Positions 40,758-48,935 of a DNA stretch of 64,000 nucleotides are shown here, in pieces. The notes beneath the pieces are model-generated. The model was not told the origin of the DNA and searched no databases. It was given only the letters and a program-made list of their open reading frames with translations. Source of the stretch: an uncultured bacterium (GTDB lineage Bacteria; Bacteroidota; Bacteroidia; Bacteroidales; Bacteroidaceae); contig CAJMSE010000017.1 in NCBI GenBank assembly GCA_905216025.1, positions 1 to 64,000 on the forward strand, given 5' to 3'. Position 1 is the first letter of the stretch. Every line of letters starts with the position of its first letter. The position numbers and the translations under genes were made by a program.

Positions 40758-41045
40758 TTATCTGCTACCGTCGTTTTTCAGTTTATCTTTCCATACGGAA
40801 TTGGGCTTGAAACCCAGCACGAGTTTCGGCGGCACGAGCATCCGCTGCTGTGTCGAGGGATTGACGATGATGCGTTCCAGCTTCTTCTTCACCTCAAAAG
40901 CGCCGAAGTTGGGTATCACCACCGTGTCGCCCTCCATGAACCTGTCGCTCATTGCATTCACGATATCGGTCATCATGCGTTGCGTGTCGGCCATGCTGTA
41001 GCCCGTAGAACGCGACAACGACGAGATAAAATCCTTATTGTTCAT
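40758..41045 (-). CDS. HU-family DNA-binding protein
   Basis: A 95-residue nucleoid-associated protein of the HU/IHF type (IPNFGAFEVKKKLERIIVNPSTQQRM). The canonical proline-tipped arm motif is slightly altered (NPSTQQRMLVPPK), as in several Bacteroidetes IHF-like paralogues. It lies directly between rimO (3 nt) and the HU-LysM gene (4 nt), so the two HU proteins are made from one transcript and could form mixed dimers; that is an inference. Confidence 0.93.
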   Translation of the reverse strand: MNNKDFISSLSRSTGYSMADTQRMMTDIVNAMSDRFMEGDTVVIPNFGAFEVKKKLERIIVNPSTQQRMLVPPKLVLGFKPNSVWKDKLKNDGSR

Positions 41046-41048
41046 ATT

Positions 41049-42353
41049 TCAATTGGTTGTAATCTTACCGAATAAATCAAAGTTTTCCGAGTCTGTTATC
41101 TGCACGTCATAGAAGCATCCCAACTCAAGCTCGCCGTCGGCAGCCGGAATAAGCACCTCCGGATCCACCTCGGGAGAGCAGAACTCCGTACGGCCGATAT
41201 AGTAGTCGCCCTCGCGGCGGTCGACGACCACGCGCAGGCATGTCCCCACCTTGGCTGCTTCAATCTCTGCACTGATTCTCTGCTGCACGGCCATCAGCTT
41301 GTCGAGGCGCTGCGTCTTCACCTCCTGAGGCACGTCGTCCTCATAGTGCTGTGCCGAGTATGTGTTATCCTCTTCTGAATAGGCGAAAGCCCCCATCCTC
41401 TCGAAGCGTGCCTCCTTCACGAAGTCGAGCAACTCGGCGAAGTCTTCTTCCGTCTCTCCGGGGAAGCCGACCATGAGGGTCGTGCGTATGTGTATGCCGG
41501 GCACTTCACGGCGCATCGTCTCTATCAGTTCGTATGTCTCCTGCTTCGTAATGTTGCGGCGCATGCGCTGCAGCATGCGGTCCGAGATGTGCTGCAGGGC
41601 AATATCGAGATACCTGCACACGTTCGGCTTCTCACGCATGACGCGGAGGAGCTCCATCGGAAAACTGGCGGGATAGGCATAGTGCAGGCGTATCCACTCC
41701 ACACCCGGAATGTCGGCCATGCGCGACACGAGTTCGGCTATCTGCTGCCTGCCGTCGATGTCAACACCATAGTAGGTAAGCTCCTGAGCGATAATCTGAA
41801 ACTCCTTCGTTCCGCCGGCCACGAGATGGCGCACCTCGTCGAGAATCTCATCCATGGGCCGGCTTCTGTGGCGGCCCGTGATGATGGGGATGGCACAATA
41901 GGCGCAATGGCGGTCGCATCCTTCGCTGATTTTGATGTATGCGTAGTGGCTGGGAGTGGTCAGCCGTCGGCTATAGGCGCACTGTCCGGAATCTGCCATG
42001 CCGAGATCGCGGAACAGTTCAAGGTAGTTGAACTTGCCGTAGAACTTGTCGACCTGAGGTATTTCGGATTCAAGCTCAGTCTGATATCTCTGTGACAAGC
42101 AGCCCATTACATATAGCTGTTCAATCTTTCCATTGTCCTTTGCCTGGGCAAACTCAAGTATGGCGTTGATGCTCTCCTGCTTAGCATCCTCTATGAAGCC
42201 GCACGTATTTATCACGACGATTTCCCCCTGCGGGTCATCGCTGTCGTGGGTACAGTGGAAGCCGGCTGCCTCGAACCTCCCCATAAGAACCTCACTGTCC
42301 ACAAGATTCTTCGAACAGCCCATCGTTATTATGTCTATCGTCTTTTTCTTCAC
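41049..42353 (-). CDS. rimO: Ribosomal protein uS12 methylthiotransferase
   Basis: Radical-SAM enzyme adding a methylthio group to Asp of ribosomal protein S12. The 434-residue protein has the N-terminal UPF0004 domain (TMGCSKNLVDSEVLMG, cluster-binding Cys), the radical-SAM motif CDRHCAYCAIP (near residue 140) and a C-terminal TRAM domain (about 365-434). SKNLVDSE distinguishes RimO from MiaB. It lies between ftsY (6 nt) and the HU gene (3 nt). Confidence 0.95.
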   Translation of the reverse strand: MKKKTIDIITMGCSKNLVDSEVLMGRFEAAGFHCTHDSDDPQGEIVVINTCGFIEDAKQESINAILEFAQAKDNGKIEQLYVMGCLSQRYQTELESEIPQVDKFYGKFNYLELFRDLGMADSGQCAYSRRLTTPSHYAYIKISEGCDRHCAYCAIPIITGRHRSRPMDEILDEVRHLVAGGTKEFQIIAQELTYYGVDIDGRQQIAELVSRMADIPGVEWIRLHYAYPASFPMELLRVMREKPNVCRYLDIALQHISDRMLQRMRRNITKQETYELIETMRREVPGIHIRTTLMVGFPGETEEDFAELLDFVKEARFERMGAFAYSEEDNTYSAQHYEDDVPQEVKTQRLDKLMAVQQRISAEIEAAKVGTCLRVVVDRREGDYYIGRTEFCSPEVDPEVLIPAADGELELGCFYDVQITDSENFDLFGKITTN

Positions 42354-42359
42354 TGTCTA

Positions 42360-43316
42360 TCACTCTATGTTAAACAGGGTATTGACAAACTGATGCTTGT
42401 TGAACAGCTGCAGGTCCTCCATGCCTTCGCCCAGTCCGATATACTTGACGGGCACCTTCAACTGGTCGCTTATGCCTATGACCACGCCACCCTTGGCCGT
42501 ACCGTCGAGCTTGGTGATTGCAAGGGATGTTATCTGGGTGACGGCGGCAAACTGCTTGGCCTGCTCAAAAGCATTCTGCCCGGTGCTGCCGTCAAGCACG
42601 AGCATCACCTCGTCGGGTGCCTGAGGCAGCACCTTCTTCATCACCTCCTTTATCTTCTTGAGTTCGTTCATCAGTCCGACCTTGTTGTGCAGGCGTCCGG
42701 CCGTGTCTATGATGACCACGTCGGCACCATTGGCCTTCGCGCTGCTCAGCGTGTCAAAGGCCACAGATGCGGGGTCGCTGCCCATCTGCTGCTTTATCAC
42801 GGGCACTCCCACCCGCTCGCCCCAGATGCACAGCTGGTCAACGGCGGCGGCACGGAACGTGTCGGCCGCACCGAGATATACTTTCTTTCCGGCGTTCTTG
42901 AACTGATAGGCCAGCTTGCCGATAGTGGTGGTCTTGCCCACGCCGTTCACTCCCACTACGAGAATCACGTACGGACGGTGGTCTGACGGCAAGTCCCAGT
43001 TTTCGTTGTCCTCGCTGTTGTTCTCTGCAAGCAGCGAGGCAATCTCATCGCACAGGATGCCGTTGAGCTCGGAGGTGCCCACATACTTGTCGCGGGCCAC
43101 GCGCTCCTCTATGCGCTCGATTATCTTCAGAGTGGTGCCGACTCCGACGTCGCTTGTGATGAGGGCTTCCTCAAGATTGTCAAGCACGTCATCGTCAACC
43201 TTCGACTTGCCGGCCACCGCACGTGCCAACTTATCGAATACACTTGTCTTTGTCTTTTCCAAACCCTTGTCAAGTGTCTCCTTTTTCTTTTTATTAAAAA
43301 AGCCGAAAATTCCCAT
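42360..43316 (-). CDS. ftsY: Signal recognition particle receptor FtsY
   Basis: SRP-receptor GTPase for co-translational membrane targeting. The 318-residue protein has the N domain, then G-domain motifs VGVNGVGKTTTIGKLA (near residue 120), DTFRAAAVDQL, DTAGRLHNK and TKLDGTAKGG. The acidic A domain found in E. coli is absent, as in most Bacteroidetes. It leads the ftsY-rimO-HU-HU/LysM run. A TACCTTTG -7 element at 43346-43339 lies 23 nt upstream, with only a poor -33 box. Confidence 0.96.
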   Translation of the reverse strand: MGIFGFFNKKKKETLDKGLEKTKTSVFDKLARAVAGKSKVDDDVLDNLEEALITSDVGVGTTLKIIERIEERVARDKYVGTSELNGILCDEIASLLAENNSEDNENWDLPSDHRPYVILVVGVNGVGKTTTIGKLAYQFKNAGKKVYLGAADTFRAAAVDQLCIWGERVGVPVIKQQMGSDPASVAFDTLSSAKANGADVVIIDTAGRLHNKVGLMNELKKIKEVMKKVLPQAPDEVMLVLDGSTGQNAFEQAKQFAAVTQITSLAITKLDGTAKGGVVIGISDQLKVPVKYIGLGEGMEDLQLFNKHQFVNTLFNIE

Positions 43317-43346
43317 ATACTATATTGTTTTTATTCTGCAAAGGTA

Positions 43347-43441
43347 CAATAAAAATCTGACAGATAACGAAAAAGACAGCAAAAGCTACAACAAAACGGC
43401 GCTGACGGCAGAAAAGTGAAGAGCCGCAGAACCTTCACGAT
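43347..43441. other. Intergenic DNA, nothing recognised
   Basis: This covers the stretch between the ftsY promoter region and repeat copy D. A degenerate fifth 22-bp unit may extend the repeat to 43420. No gene, terminator or further promoter is apparent. Confidence 0.4.
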
Positions 43442-43615
43442 GATGCAACAGGATACTGCCGATGATGCAACGGGGCGCTGATGACGGTGTAATGGAGTGC
43501 TGATGACGGTGCAACGGATTGCCCGCCAATGATAAGCGCTTACTGCCAAATGCGTTTTTGAGAGCTATCAAAAATGCTTTTGAGAACTAAGCAAAGTGTT
43601 TTTGAGGGCTGACGG
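43442..43615 (+). repeat. Composite tandem-array repeat, copy D
   Basis: 22-bp units lie at 43442-43463, 43464-43485, 43486-43507 and 43508-43529. A 17-nt spacer (43530-43546) follows, then 23-bp units at 43547-43569, 43570-43592 and 43593-43615. Total length is 174 bp, identical to copy A, although individual units differ at several positions. Confidence 0.82.
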
Positions 43616-43644
43616 AAATGCGGCGGGTTTCCCGAGAGGATATA

Positions 43645-43717
43645 AAACAAAAAAATTGATTGTCATCACGACAACCAATCTTTCATTAACCTTAATAATC
43701 TAATACCATGAAAAACA
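43645..43717 (-). ncRNA. Candidate small RNA of about 70 nt upstream of ftsY
   Basis: On the minus strand a perfect promoter (43753-43723) is followed by about 40 nt of AT-rich non-coding sequence. An intrinsic terminator follows: ATTGGTTGTC (43679-43670) pairs with GACAATCAAT (43664-43655) over 10 bp with one A-C mismatch and a 5-nt loop, then a T run (43657-43648). The unit contains TTTTTCATGGTATTAGA, a string I associate with repeated leader-like sequences in Bacteroidales genomes, without being able to name the family. It lies downstream of the DUF3256 gene and 330 nt before ftsY. Ends are estimated. Confidence 0.65.
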
Positions 43718-43722
43718 CATTG

Positions 43723-43753
43723 CAAAGTTAGCATAAAATTCAAATAGGCCAAA
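43723..43753 (-). promoter_or_regulatory. Bacteroidetes-type promoter of the candidate small RNA
   Basis: TTTG (43753-43750), 19 nt, TAACTTTG (43730-43723) on the minus strand: an exact consensus match, 27 nt after the DUF3256 gene stop. Confidence 0.85.
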
Positions 43754-43779
43754 CGTTACCTGTGCTTTTCCACGCGTTT

Positions 43780-44424
43780 TTATACTTCTTTAAAAGTTTT
43801 CCCGTTCCATTTAAGAGTTTTTTGTACTTTAAGCAGGATTTTCTTATCCATCTCTTCTTGACTGGACTGGAAGGAAGATACTGTCAGATTGATAGTTACG
43901 GCATCGGGACTGAGCCGTGCCGACAGGAAGCGGGGGCTCATCATACGCTTTGCAACGGCATCCGAAGGCTGCATGCCGGAAGCTATCACGGAAAGACTGG
44001 GCTCTATCATGCCCTCCGACGACAGGCAATGCCACCCGGTAGTATAGAAGTTGATGGTGCTTTCACGTACATCTGTGCCGACCGTCATCACCACACACAC
44101 AACGCTGCGGACCGTATCGCCGAAGACACCGGCCTCGCATGGAAGCAGCTTCATCTCAAGCGAAGACGACGGACTGAGCTCCAGCATGAGATAATCAGTG
44201 GTCAGCTTTGTCAGCCTGACACTGCCGTCAAGCCCGTCGGTGACCTTGGATTCCATCCCGGACTCGACAAAGTCTATCAGGTCGAGACGGTTTCCCTGCG
44301 ACATATAAGGCAGCAGCGAGTCCGGCATCTGCCTGAACTGCTGACTGGCCGTAAGGTCCTGCGCACCCATCTGCACACAGAACAGAGACAATACGTAAAT
44401 GATGATTATTCTCATAGCAAACAT
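43780..44424 (-). CDS. DUF3256 family exported protein
   Basis: Function unknown. A signal peptide (MFAMRIIIIYVLSLFCVQMGAQ) precedes about 190 residues with the family pattern FRQMPDSLLPYMSQGNRLDLIDFVESGM and LTTDYLMLELS. I know it as a Bacteroidales family typed DUF3256. ATG at 44424 (4 nt after the permease stop) or 44415 are both possible starts. It is the last gene of the ileS-to-here run. No terminator is visible right after the stop; the small RNA promoter lies just beyond. Confidence 0.8.
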   Translation of the reverse strand: MFAMRIIIIYVLSLFCVQMGAQDLTASQQFRQMPDSLLPYMSQGNRLDLIDFVESGMESKVTDGLDGSVRLTKLTTDYLMLELSPSSSLEMKLLPCEAGVFGDTVRSVVCVVMTVGTDVRESTINFYTTGWHCLSSEGMIEPSLSVIASGMQPSDAVAKRMMSPRFLSARLSPDAVTINLTVSSFQSSQEEMDKKILLKVQKTLKWNGKTFKEV

Positions 44425-44428
44425 TTTT

Positions 44429-45634
44429 CTAACCTTTATGATTCCATATATCGTGCATGACTTTGCGGCGGATGACAAGGACGTTTATCAGCGTGACGGC
44501 AAAGAAAAGCAGCAGTCCCAGCAGGATTGCATAAATCATCGACCCGCCGTCTATGCCGGGATAGATGCTCTCTATCATCTGCATGTAATATCCCCGCAAT
44601 ACGCTCACCACCATGCAGGCGATGGCCACAGTGGAGATGTTCAGTACAAGGGTGAGCAACTGATACGGCATGGCCACCTGCGCCGGACTGTAGCCGATAA
44701 GCAGCAGGTTTTCCAGTTTGCCGGTGTTCTTCTGCACCAGCAAGTATATGCTGAGCATGAGGATGTAGAAGCTGAGAACGCTGATAAAGACGCCTACTGA
44801 CATTACAAGAGAGACCACCATCTTGAGGAAGAACATGTTTTTCTCTGCATTCAGCTTGTCGTCTTCCACGTCGTAGCCGTTGTCTTCCATGTAGCGCGAT
44901 ATGCCATCATCCGTCGGATTGTCCACCTTGACGATAAGCCTGGTAGGCTCGCCGGCCGCTCCTGACGAATACCTCGCATTGCTCCAGTCCATGAACTTCT
45001 GAGGCACGAGTATCGTGTTGAGTCGGTTCGAGAATCCTATCACCTTACCCTTATACTCGTCACGCGCTCCGTTGCCGGATATGAAGAGACGGAAATCGAT
45101 CATTCCGAGTAGTCCCTCACTTATCTTAGGAAGGGAGTGCGACTGGGCAAAGCCGAAGTTATACATATTTATATATGTGCGCGGAAGGATTACAGGAATC
45201 TCCGACGAGCCCTCTTCCCACTTCCAGTTCTCAAGCGGCACATCTATGAAGTCGTCCGGAACGCTCTCAAAAAACAGTTCCGAGCTCAACACAGGTGCAC
45301 CGTTGATGCCCATGTGAGCGTCGACGCTGTACGAAGTGAACGTGAAGCGCCCCACCCTGCTTGCAAAATCCTGCGCCTCAAGGTCGGCTATATCGCTGTC
45401 TGAAAATGTGTTTGAACGTCCGGAGATAGTGCTTCCTGCATTAATCTGCTTGCTCACTATCAGATAGTCGGAACTCATGAAAGAGTCCTGCTGAGTGAAT
45501 ACGGGCATCACATCGTTATAGAACTGGTATCCCAGCAGGACGATGAGCATGCCGAGGAAGTTTGAGAAGAAGAAGCCCGCAAGCTGAGGTATGCTGACAT
45601 GATGCCGCAGCAGCTTCCAAACAAGATTATTCAT
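44429..45634 (-). CDS. FtsX-like ABC transporter permease
   Basis: A 401-residue membrane protein with four predicted transmembrane helices: one near residue 22-40, then three in the C-terminal third (about 270-300, 318-345, 368-392). A periplasmic domain of about 200 residues lies between the first and second, the topology of MacB/FtsX-type permeases. It overlaps the ATPase gene by 4 nt (ATGA), so it is the cognate permease. Substrate unknown; with DUF4836 and DUF3256 genes on either side, a lipoprotein or envelope function is plausible but unproven. Confidence 0.82.
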   Translation of the reverse strand: MNNLVWKLLRHHVSIPQLAGFFFSNFLGMLIVLLGYQFYNDVMPVFTQQDSFMSSDYLIVSKQINAGSTISGRSNTFSDSDIADLEAQDFASRVGRFTFTSYSVDAHMGINGAPVLSSELFFESVPDDFIDVPLENWKWEEGSSEIPVILPRTYINMYNFGFAQSHSLPKISEGLLGMIDFRLFISGNGARDEYKGKVIGFSNRLNTILVPQKFMDWSNARYSSGAAGEPTRLIVKVDNPTDDGISRYMEDNGYDVEDDKLNAEKNMFFLKMVVSLVMSVGVFISVLSFYILMLSIYLLVQKNTGKLENLLLIGYSPAQVAMPYQLLTLVLNISTVAIACMVVSVLRGYYMQMIESIYPGIDGGSMIYAILLGLLLFFAVTLINVLVIRRKVMHDIWNHKG

Positions 45635-46278
45635 AGTCTAAATACCCTTTCATAATTTAAATCCATGTGCTTGCCGATACTCGTTACGATGACGCCGGCA
45701 CCTTGCTCTCCGGCCTCCTGCATCATCATACGGGCCATGACGGCGGCATTTTCATCATCAAGATGGCTGATAGGTTCATCCACAAGCAGAAAATCGAACG
45801 GCTGGACCAACGCCCGTATAAGGGCCACGCGCTGCTGCTGGCCGAACGACATCTTGCCCACCGGCGTGTCGCGCTTGTCTGCGATGCCGAGCATGTCAAA
45901 CCAGCCGGCAATCTTATCCGCCGGCTTGAAACCGCCCATGAGCCGGTTTTTCACCTCAACGTTCTCGTAGGCCGTAAGTTCAGGAAACAGCCTCAGTTCC
46001 TGAAAGAGATGGCTTACGTGACGCCGCCTGATGTCTACCCATGCAGACGTGTCTAACATTCTTATGTCGCCTCCGTCAAACCGTATGCAGCCTGTATAGT
46101 CGTTCCTGTATCCGAGGATGTAGCTGCAGAAGGTACTCTTGCCCTTCCCGCTTTCCGACTCTATCAGATACAGATGTCCCCGCTCGAAGGTAACGCTGTT
46201 GTTCCAGATGTCCGAGTGAAGTTCCCTGCCGTCGGCAAATACCCGGGGAACGACAGATTCCAATACAATCTTTTCCAT
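45631..46278 (-). CDS. ABC transporter ATP-binding protein with degenerate motifs
   Basis: A 215-residue ABC ATPase. The Walker A region reads ESESGKGKST, with the usual first Gly of the loop replaced by Ser but GK-S-T kept. The signature reads MSFGQQQRVALIRAL instead of LSGGQ. Walker B FDFLLVDEPISHLD and the switch-region residues look intact. The enzyme may still hydrolyse ATP. It pairs with the FtsX-like permease by a 4-nt overlap and follows the DUF4836 lipoprotein gene by 4 nt. Confidence 0.88.
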   Translation of the reverse strand: MEKIVLESVVPRVFADGRELHSDIWNNSVTFERGHLYLIESESGKGKSTFCSYILGYRNDYTGCIRFDGGDIRMLDTSAWVDIRRRHVSHLFQELRLFPELTAYENVEVKNRLMGGFKPADKIAGWFDMLGIADKRDTPVGKMSFGQQQRVALIRALVQPFDFLLVDEPISHLDDENAAVMARMMMQEAGEQGAGVIVTSIGKHMDLNYERVFRL

Positions 46279-46282
46279 ATCG

Positions 46283-47629
46283 CTATTTCATGCTGTATAT
46301 AACCATATCTATATTGCCAAAAACAGAGGTGAACATGTCTGTCACGACCTTTGTTTCCGGTCTTTGGGCCGCCAGCGATTTCAAGCTGAGAATGGCGCAT
46401 GCCCTCTTGCCGCGTATCTCCGCCTTGATGTCTTCGGGCAGTCCTGACGCAGGCGCAGGCAATGCACCGGGAGCCGTCGTGCTGAGATACAGCTGGTCCT
46501 TGGCATTTATTCCAAAGTACATCCTCCAATCCATATTGCTGTAATGGAAATCTCTCGGGCCGATGTTTTCAATCCTCGAGCCGCTCGGAGTGGTCTTCTT
46601 CCAGTAAGAGACGTCGTCCAGCCACTTGGTGTCACTCGTGTTGGCGAGCAACATGAAGTCTATATTGCCGTCCTTGAAGGCAGGTATGGACATACAGATA
46701 TCACCGTCTATGCTCTTAAGCATCATGTCAATGTCGAGCGCCATATTCAATCCGACAAGCATGGTACGGAACGAATAGTTGTTGCGCAGCAGGTTGAGAT
46801 AGTTCTCCCCGTTCACACCACTGAGTATGGTCATTACGTTTTCCATGGACACACTGTCGAGATAGTCGCCTGAAATGGGATGGTAAGAGGCCAAAGACGA
46901 CTTTATTGATTTGTCGATAGCGTCGTCAAAAGAGAACGTCTCGCCCACGATATTCAGGCAATTGTCTTCTACCGTCGCTGAAGCTGCAATGAGAATGTCG
47001 TCCGGCGACGCTTTCGACAGGACACCGAAAGAGAATACCGAAACAAACTTCTCCGGCAATGCCTTTCCCTTGACAACCACATTGATGGGTGACTCCATAG
47101 AAGACAGCTTCTCATAAATCTTCGTCTTCACGACACTCTTGTCGCTGTCCGCCCCCAGATTCTTTATTATCTTTGCCTGAAGCCGGCTGCGGGCACTCTC
47201 AACCTCCGGCCCCATTATCACTAATGCATTATTGGAAAAACCGGCAACAAAACTGCCGTTCAGCACGGTGAACCGGTATCCTTTCTTCTCGCTAACCTTC
47301 GTACACTTGCCTTTCCCTGCCTGCCCGTTGAGCCACGTCTCCATCTTGTCTGCATCATCGACGCTGGCTACCATACCTAATGAACCGTCTTTCTCTTCAA
47401 ACAGGTATATGCGCTCGTTGAAGTCGATGCCGCTGTTGGAAATATCATCCATCCCGAGGATGTTATTAAATACGTTAGGGTTGCTTCCGCTGCCCATATC
47501 CGAGATGCCTTGGACGTCAAATGATATCAGCGCAATGCTGTTACCGGGAATGGCATCGCGGTAGTCTGAACAAGATGTCATTGACATCACCACGAAGACA
47601 ACGAATGAAAACAAAGCTGACCTAGTCAT
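46283..47629 (-). CDS. DUF4836 family lipoprotein
   Basis: A 448-residue predicted lipoprotein: signal MTRSALFSFVVFVVMSMTSC with the lipobox Cys at 20, then DYRDAIPGNSIALISFDVQGI, the typical DUF4836 opening. Function unknown. ATG at 47629 is preferred over an in-frame GTG at 47638. It is immediately followed by the ABC ATPase gene (4 nt), suggesting the lipoprotein works with the transporter. Confidence 0.82.
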   Translation of the reverse strand: MTRSALFSFVVFVVMSMTSCSDYRDAIPGNSIALISFDVQGISDMGSGSNPNVFNNILGMDDISNSGIDFNERIYLFEEKDGSLGMVASVDDADKMETWLNGQAGKGKCTKVSEKKGYRFTVLNGSFVAGFSNNALVIMGPEVESARSRLQAKIIKNLGADSDKSVVKTKIYEKLSSMESPINVVVKGKALPEKFVSVFSFGVLSKASPDDILIAASATVEDNCLNIVGETFSFDDAIDKSIKSSLASYHPISGDYLDSVSMENVMTILSGVNGENYLNLLRNNYSFRTMLVGLNMALDIDMMLKSIDGDICMSIPAFKDGNIDFMLLANTSDTKWLDDVSYWKKTTPSGSRIENIGPRDFHYSNMDWRMYFGINAKDQLYLSTTAPGALPAPASGLPEDIKAEIRGKRACAILSLKSLAAQRPETKVVTDMFTSVFGNIDMVIYSMK

Positions 47630-47656
47630 ATCACTCACATGTTTGGTTTATACAAG

Positions 47657-48388
47657 TTAATTCTTAGTTTTTGACAGTTGCACCATCATCAAGGCGGCAA
47701 TGGCAGCGGTCTCTGTACGAAGACGGCTCTCACCGAGATGTACGGAGATAAATCCAGCCTTCACGGCCTCACGCACCTCATCAATGGAAAAGTCTCCCTC
47801 AGGCCCTATCATCACGGTGACGTCTTCACTTGAGGCTGCCGCAGAACCGCACAGCTCATCAAAAAGGAACGTGCGTGGCACCTCCTCGTAGCAATGGGCA
47901 ATGAACTTCATGCCGGCACGCGGCTCAGAGATGAACTCCTTAAAAGTCTTCATCCCGTCCACTGCCGGCTTCCACGCCTTATGGCTCTGCTTCATGGCCG
48001 ACACAACAATCCTGTCTATACGGGGAGTCTTTACCACTTTCCGCTCGGAAAACTTGCAGTTAAGGAAAGATATGCCGTTGACTCCTATCTCCGTGATTTT
48101 CTCTGCCATCCATTCCATGCGTTCCATCGTCTTAGTCGGAGCAATGGCCACATGCACCCGGCCCTCCCACTGAAGGGGCTGCATCACGGATTCCTTTATC
48201 CTGTAGCGACAATGATGCCCTGTAGCAACGGAAACCTCCGCATGGTGATAGCACCCTTTGCCATCCATCAGGATAATTTCGTCGCCGGCATTGAGCCTCA
48301 GCACGCGCAACGCATGGTTCGCCTCATCATCCGGCAACCTGTCCGATACAGCCGCTTCCGGCACATAAAAATATCTTGCTTCTTTCAT
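47657..48388 (-). CDS. rsmE: 16S rRNA (uracil(1498)-N(3))-methyltransferase
   Basis: SPOUT-class methyltransferase modifying U1498 of 16S rRNA. The 243-residue protein has an N-terminal PUA-like domain (about 1-70, NHALRVLRLNAGDEIILMDGKG) and the knotted SAM-binding domain with MIGPEGDFSIDEVREA (near residue 194) and LGESRLRTETAAIAAL (near 220), both diagnostic. Confidence 0.95.
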   Translation of the reverse strand: MKEARYFYVPEAAVSDRLPDDEANHALRVLRLNAGDEIILMDGKGCYHHAEVSVATGHHCRYRIKESVMQPLQWEGRVHVAIAPTKTMERMEWMAEKITEIGVNGISFLNCKFSERKVVKTPRIDRIVVSAMKQSHKAWKPAVDGMKTFKEFISEPRAGMKFIAHCYEEVPRTFLFDELCGSAAASSEDVTVMIGPEGDFSIDEVREAVKAGFISVHLGESRLRTETAAIAALMMVQLSKTKN

Positions 48389-48392
48389 TTCG

Positions 48393-48935
48393 TCAGTTTC
48401 TGTTGTTCAACTCTTCCTTTATCACGGAAGCGAGCCTATAGTTTTCTTCCTTTATAGCCTTGTCAAGCTCTTCTTCCAACCTGTCTGTTGTAATTGAGTT
48501 TATCGGTATAGACATCCTGCTTGAATTGCCGGCATAGAGGGTCCCCTGCTTCTGCATGAGATTATCATCCACATAAATGGGAATATCGGATATCAGAGAC
48601 AGCAGCACCGCATCACTGAGCCTGATGCGATAAGACTTCAATGTGTCGATGTTTATTACCGTGGTCTTGTACTCCCCCTCTATAACATCATGAATCATAA
48701 TCTCGAATCTCGATGTATCCGTGTACTCCGATATCATCTTCCATATAACCTCAATGCACATGCCACCGTGCCTGGCCGATTCGGACATGCGGCTGCAGAG
48801 CTGCAACTTCATCACCTCATCGCACACTACGCTCAAGGCTCTCTTGCGACCGGCGTCTGTAAGCACGATGACGGCAAGGCCATTGCCACCAACAATCTCA
48901 GAAATACCATCATATATGAGTCTTACCCTGTTCAT
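48393..48935 (-). CDS. Bifunctional nuclease family protein (DUF151) with UVR motif
   Basis: A 180-residue protein. Residues about 1-130 are the DUF151 domain (GGNGLAVIVLTDAGRKRALSVV, RLSDAVLLSLISDIPIYVDDNLM), associated with DNase/RNase activity in some plant and bacterial members. The last ~30 residues (RLEEELDKAIKEENYRLASVIKEEL) form a UVR motif as found in UvrB/UvrC and ClpC/McsA, likely a protein-binding helix pair. Its start overlaps the nucleoside transporter stop by 4 nt. Confidence 0.88.
   Translation of the reverse strand: MNRVRLIYDGISEIVGGNGLAVIVLTDAGRKRALSVVCDEVMKLQLCSRMSESARHGGMCIEVIWKMISEYTDTSRFEIMIHDVIEGEYKTTVINIDTLKSYRIRLSDAVLLSLISDIPIYVDDNLMQKQGTLYAGNSSRMSIPINSITTDRLEEELDKAIKEENYRLASVIKEELNNRN

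Noticed and set aside
43706..43732. Tiny plus-strand frame starting ATGAAAAACACA
   Set aside because: It stops after seven codons and lies opposite the promoter of the candidate small RNA.
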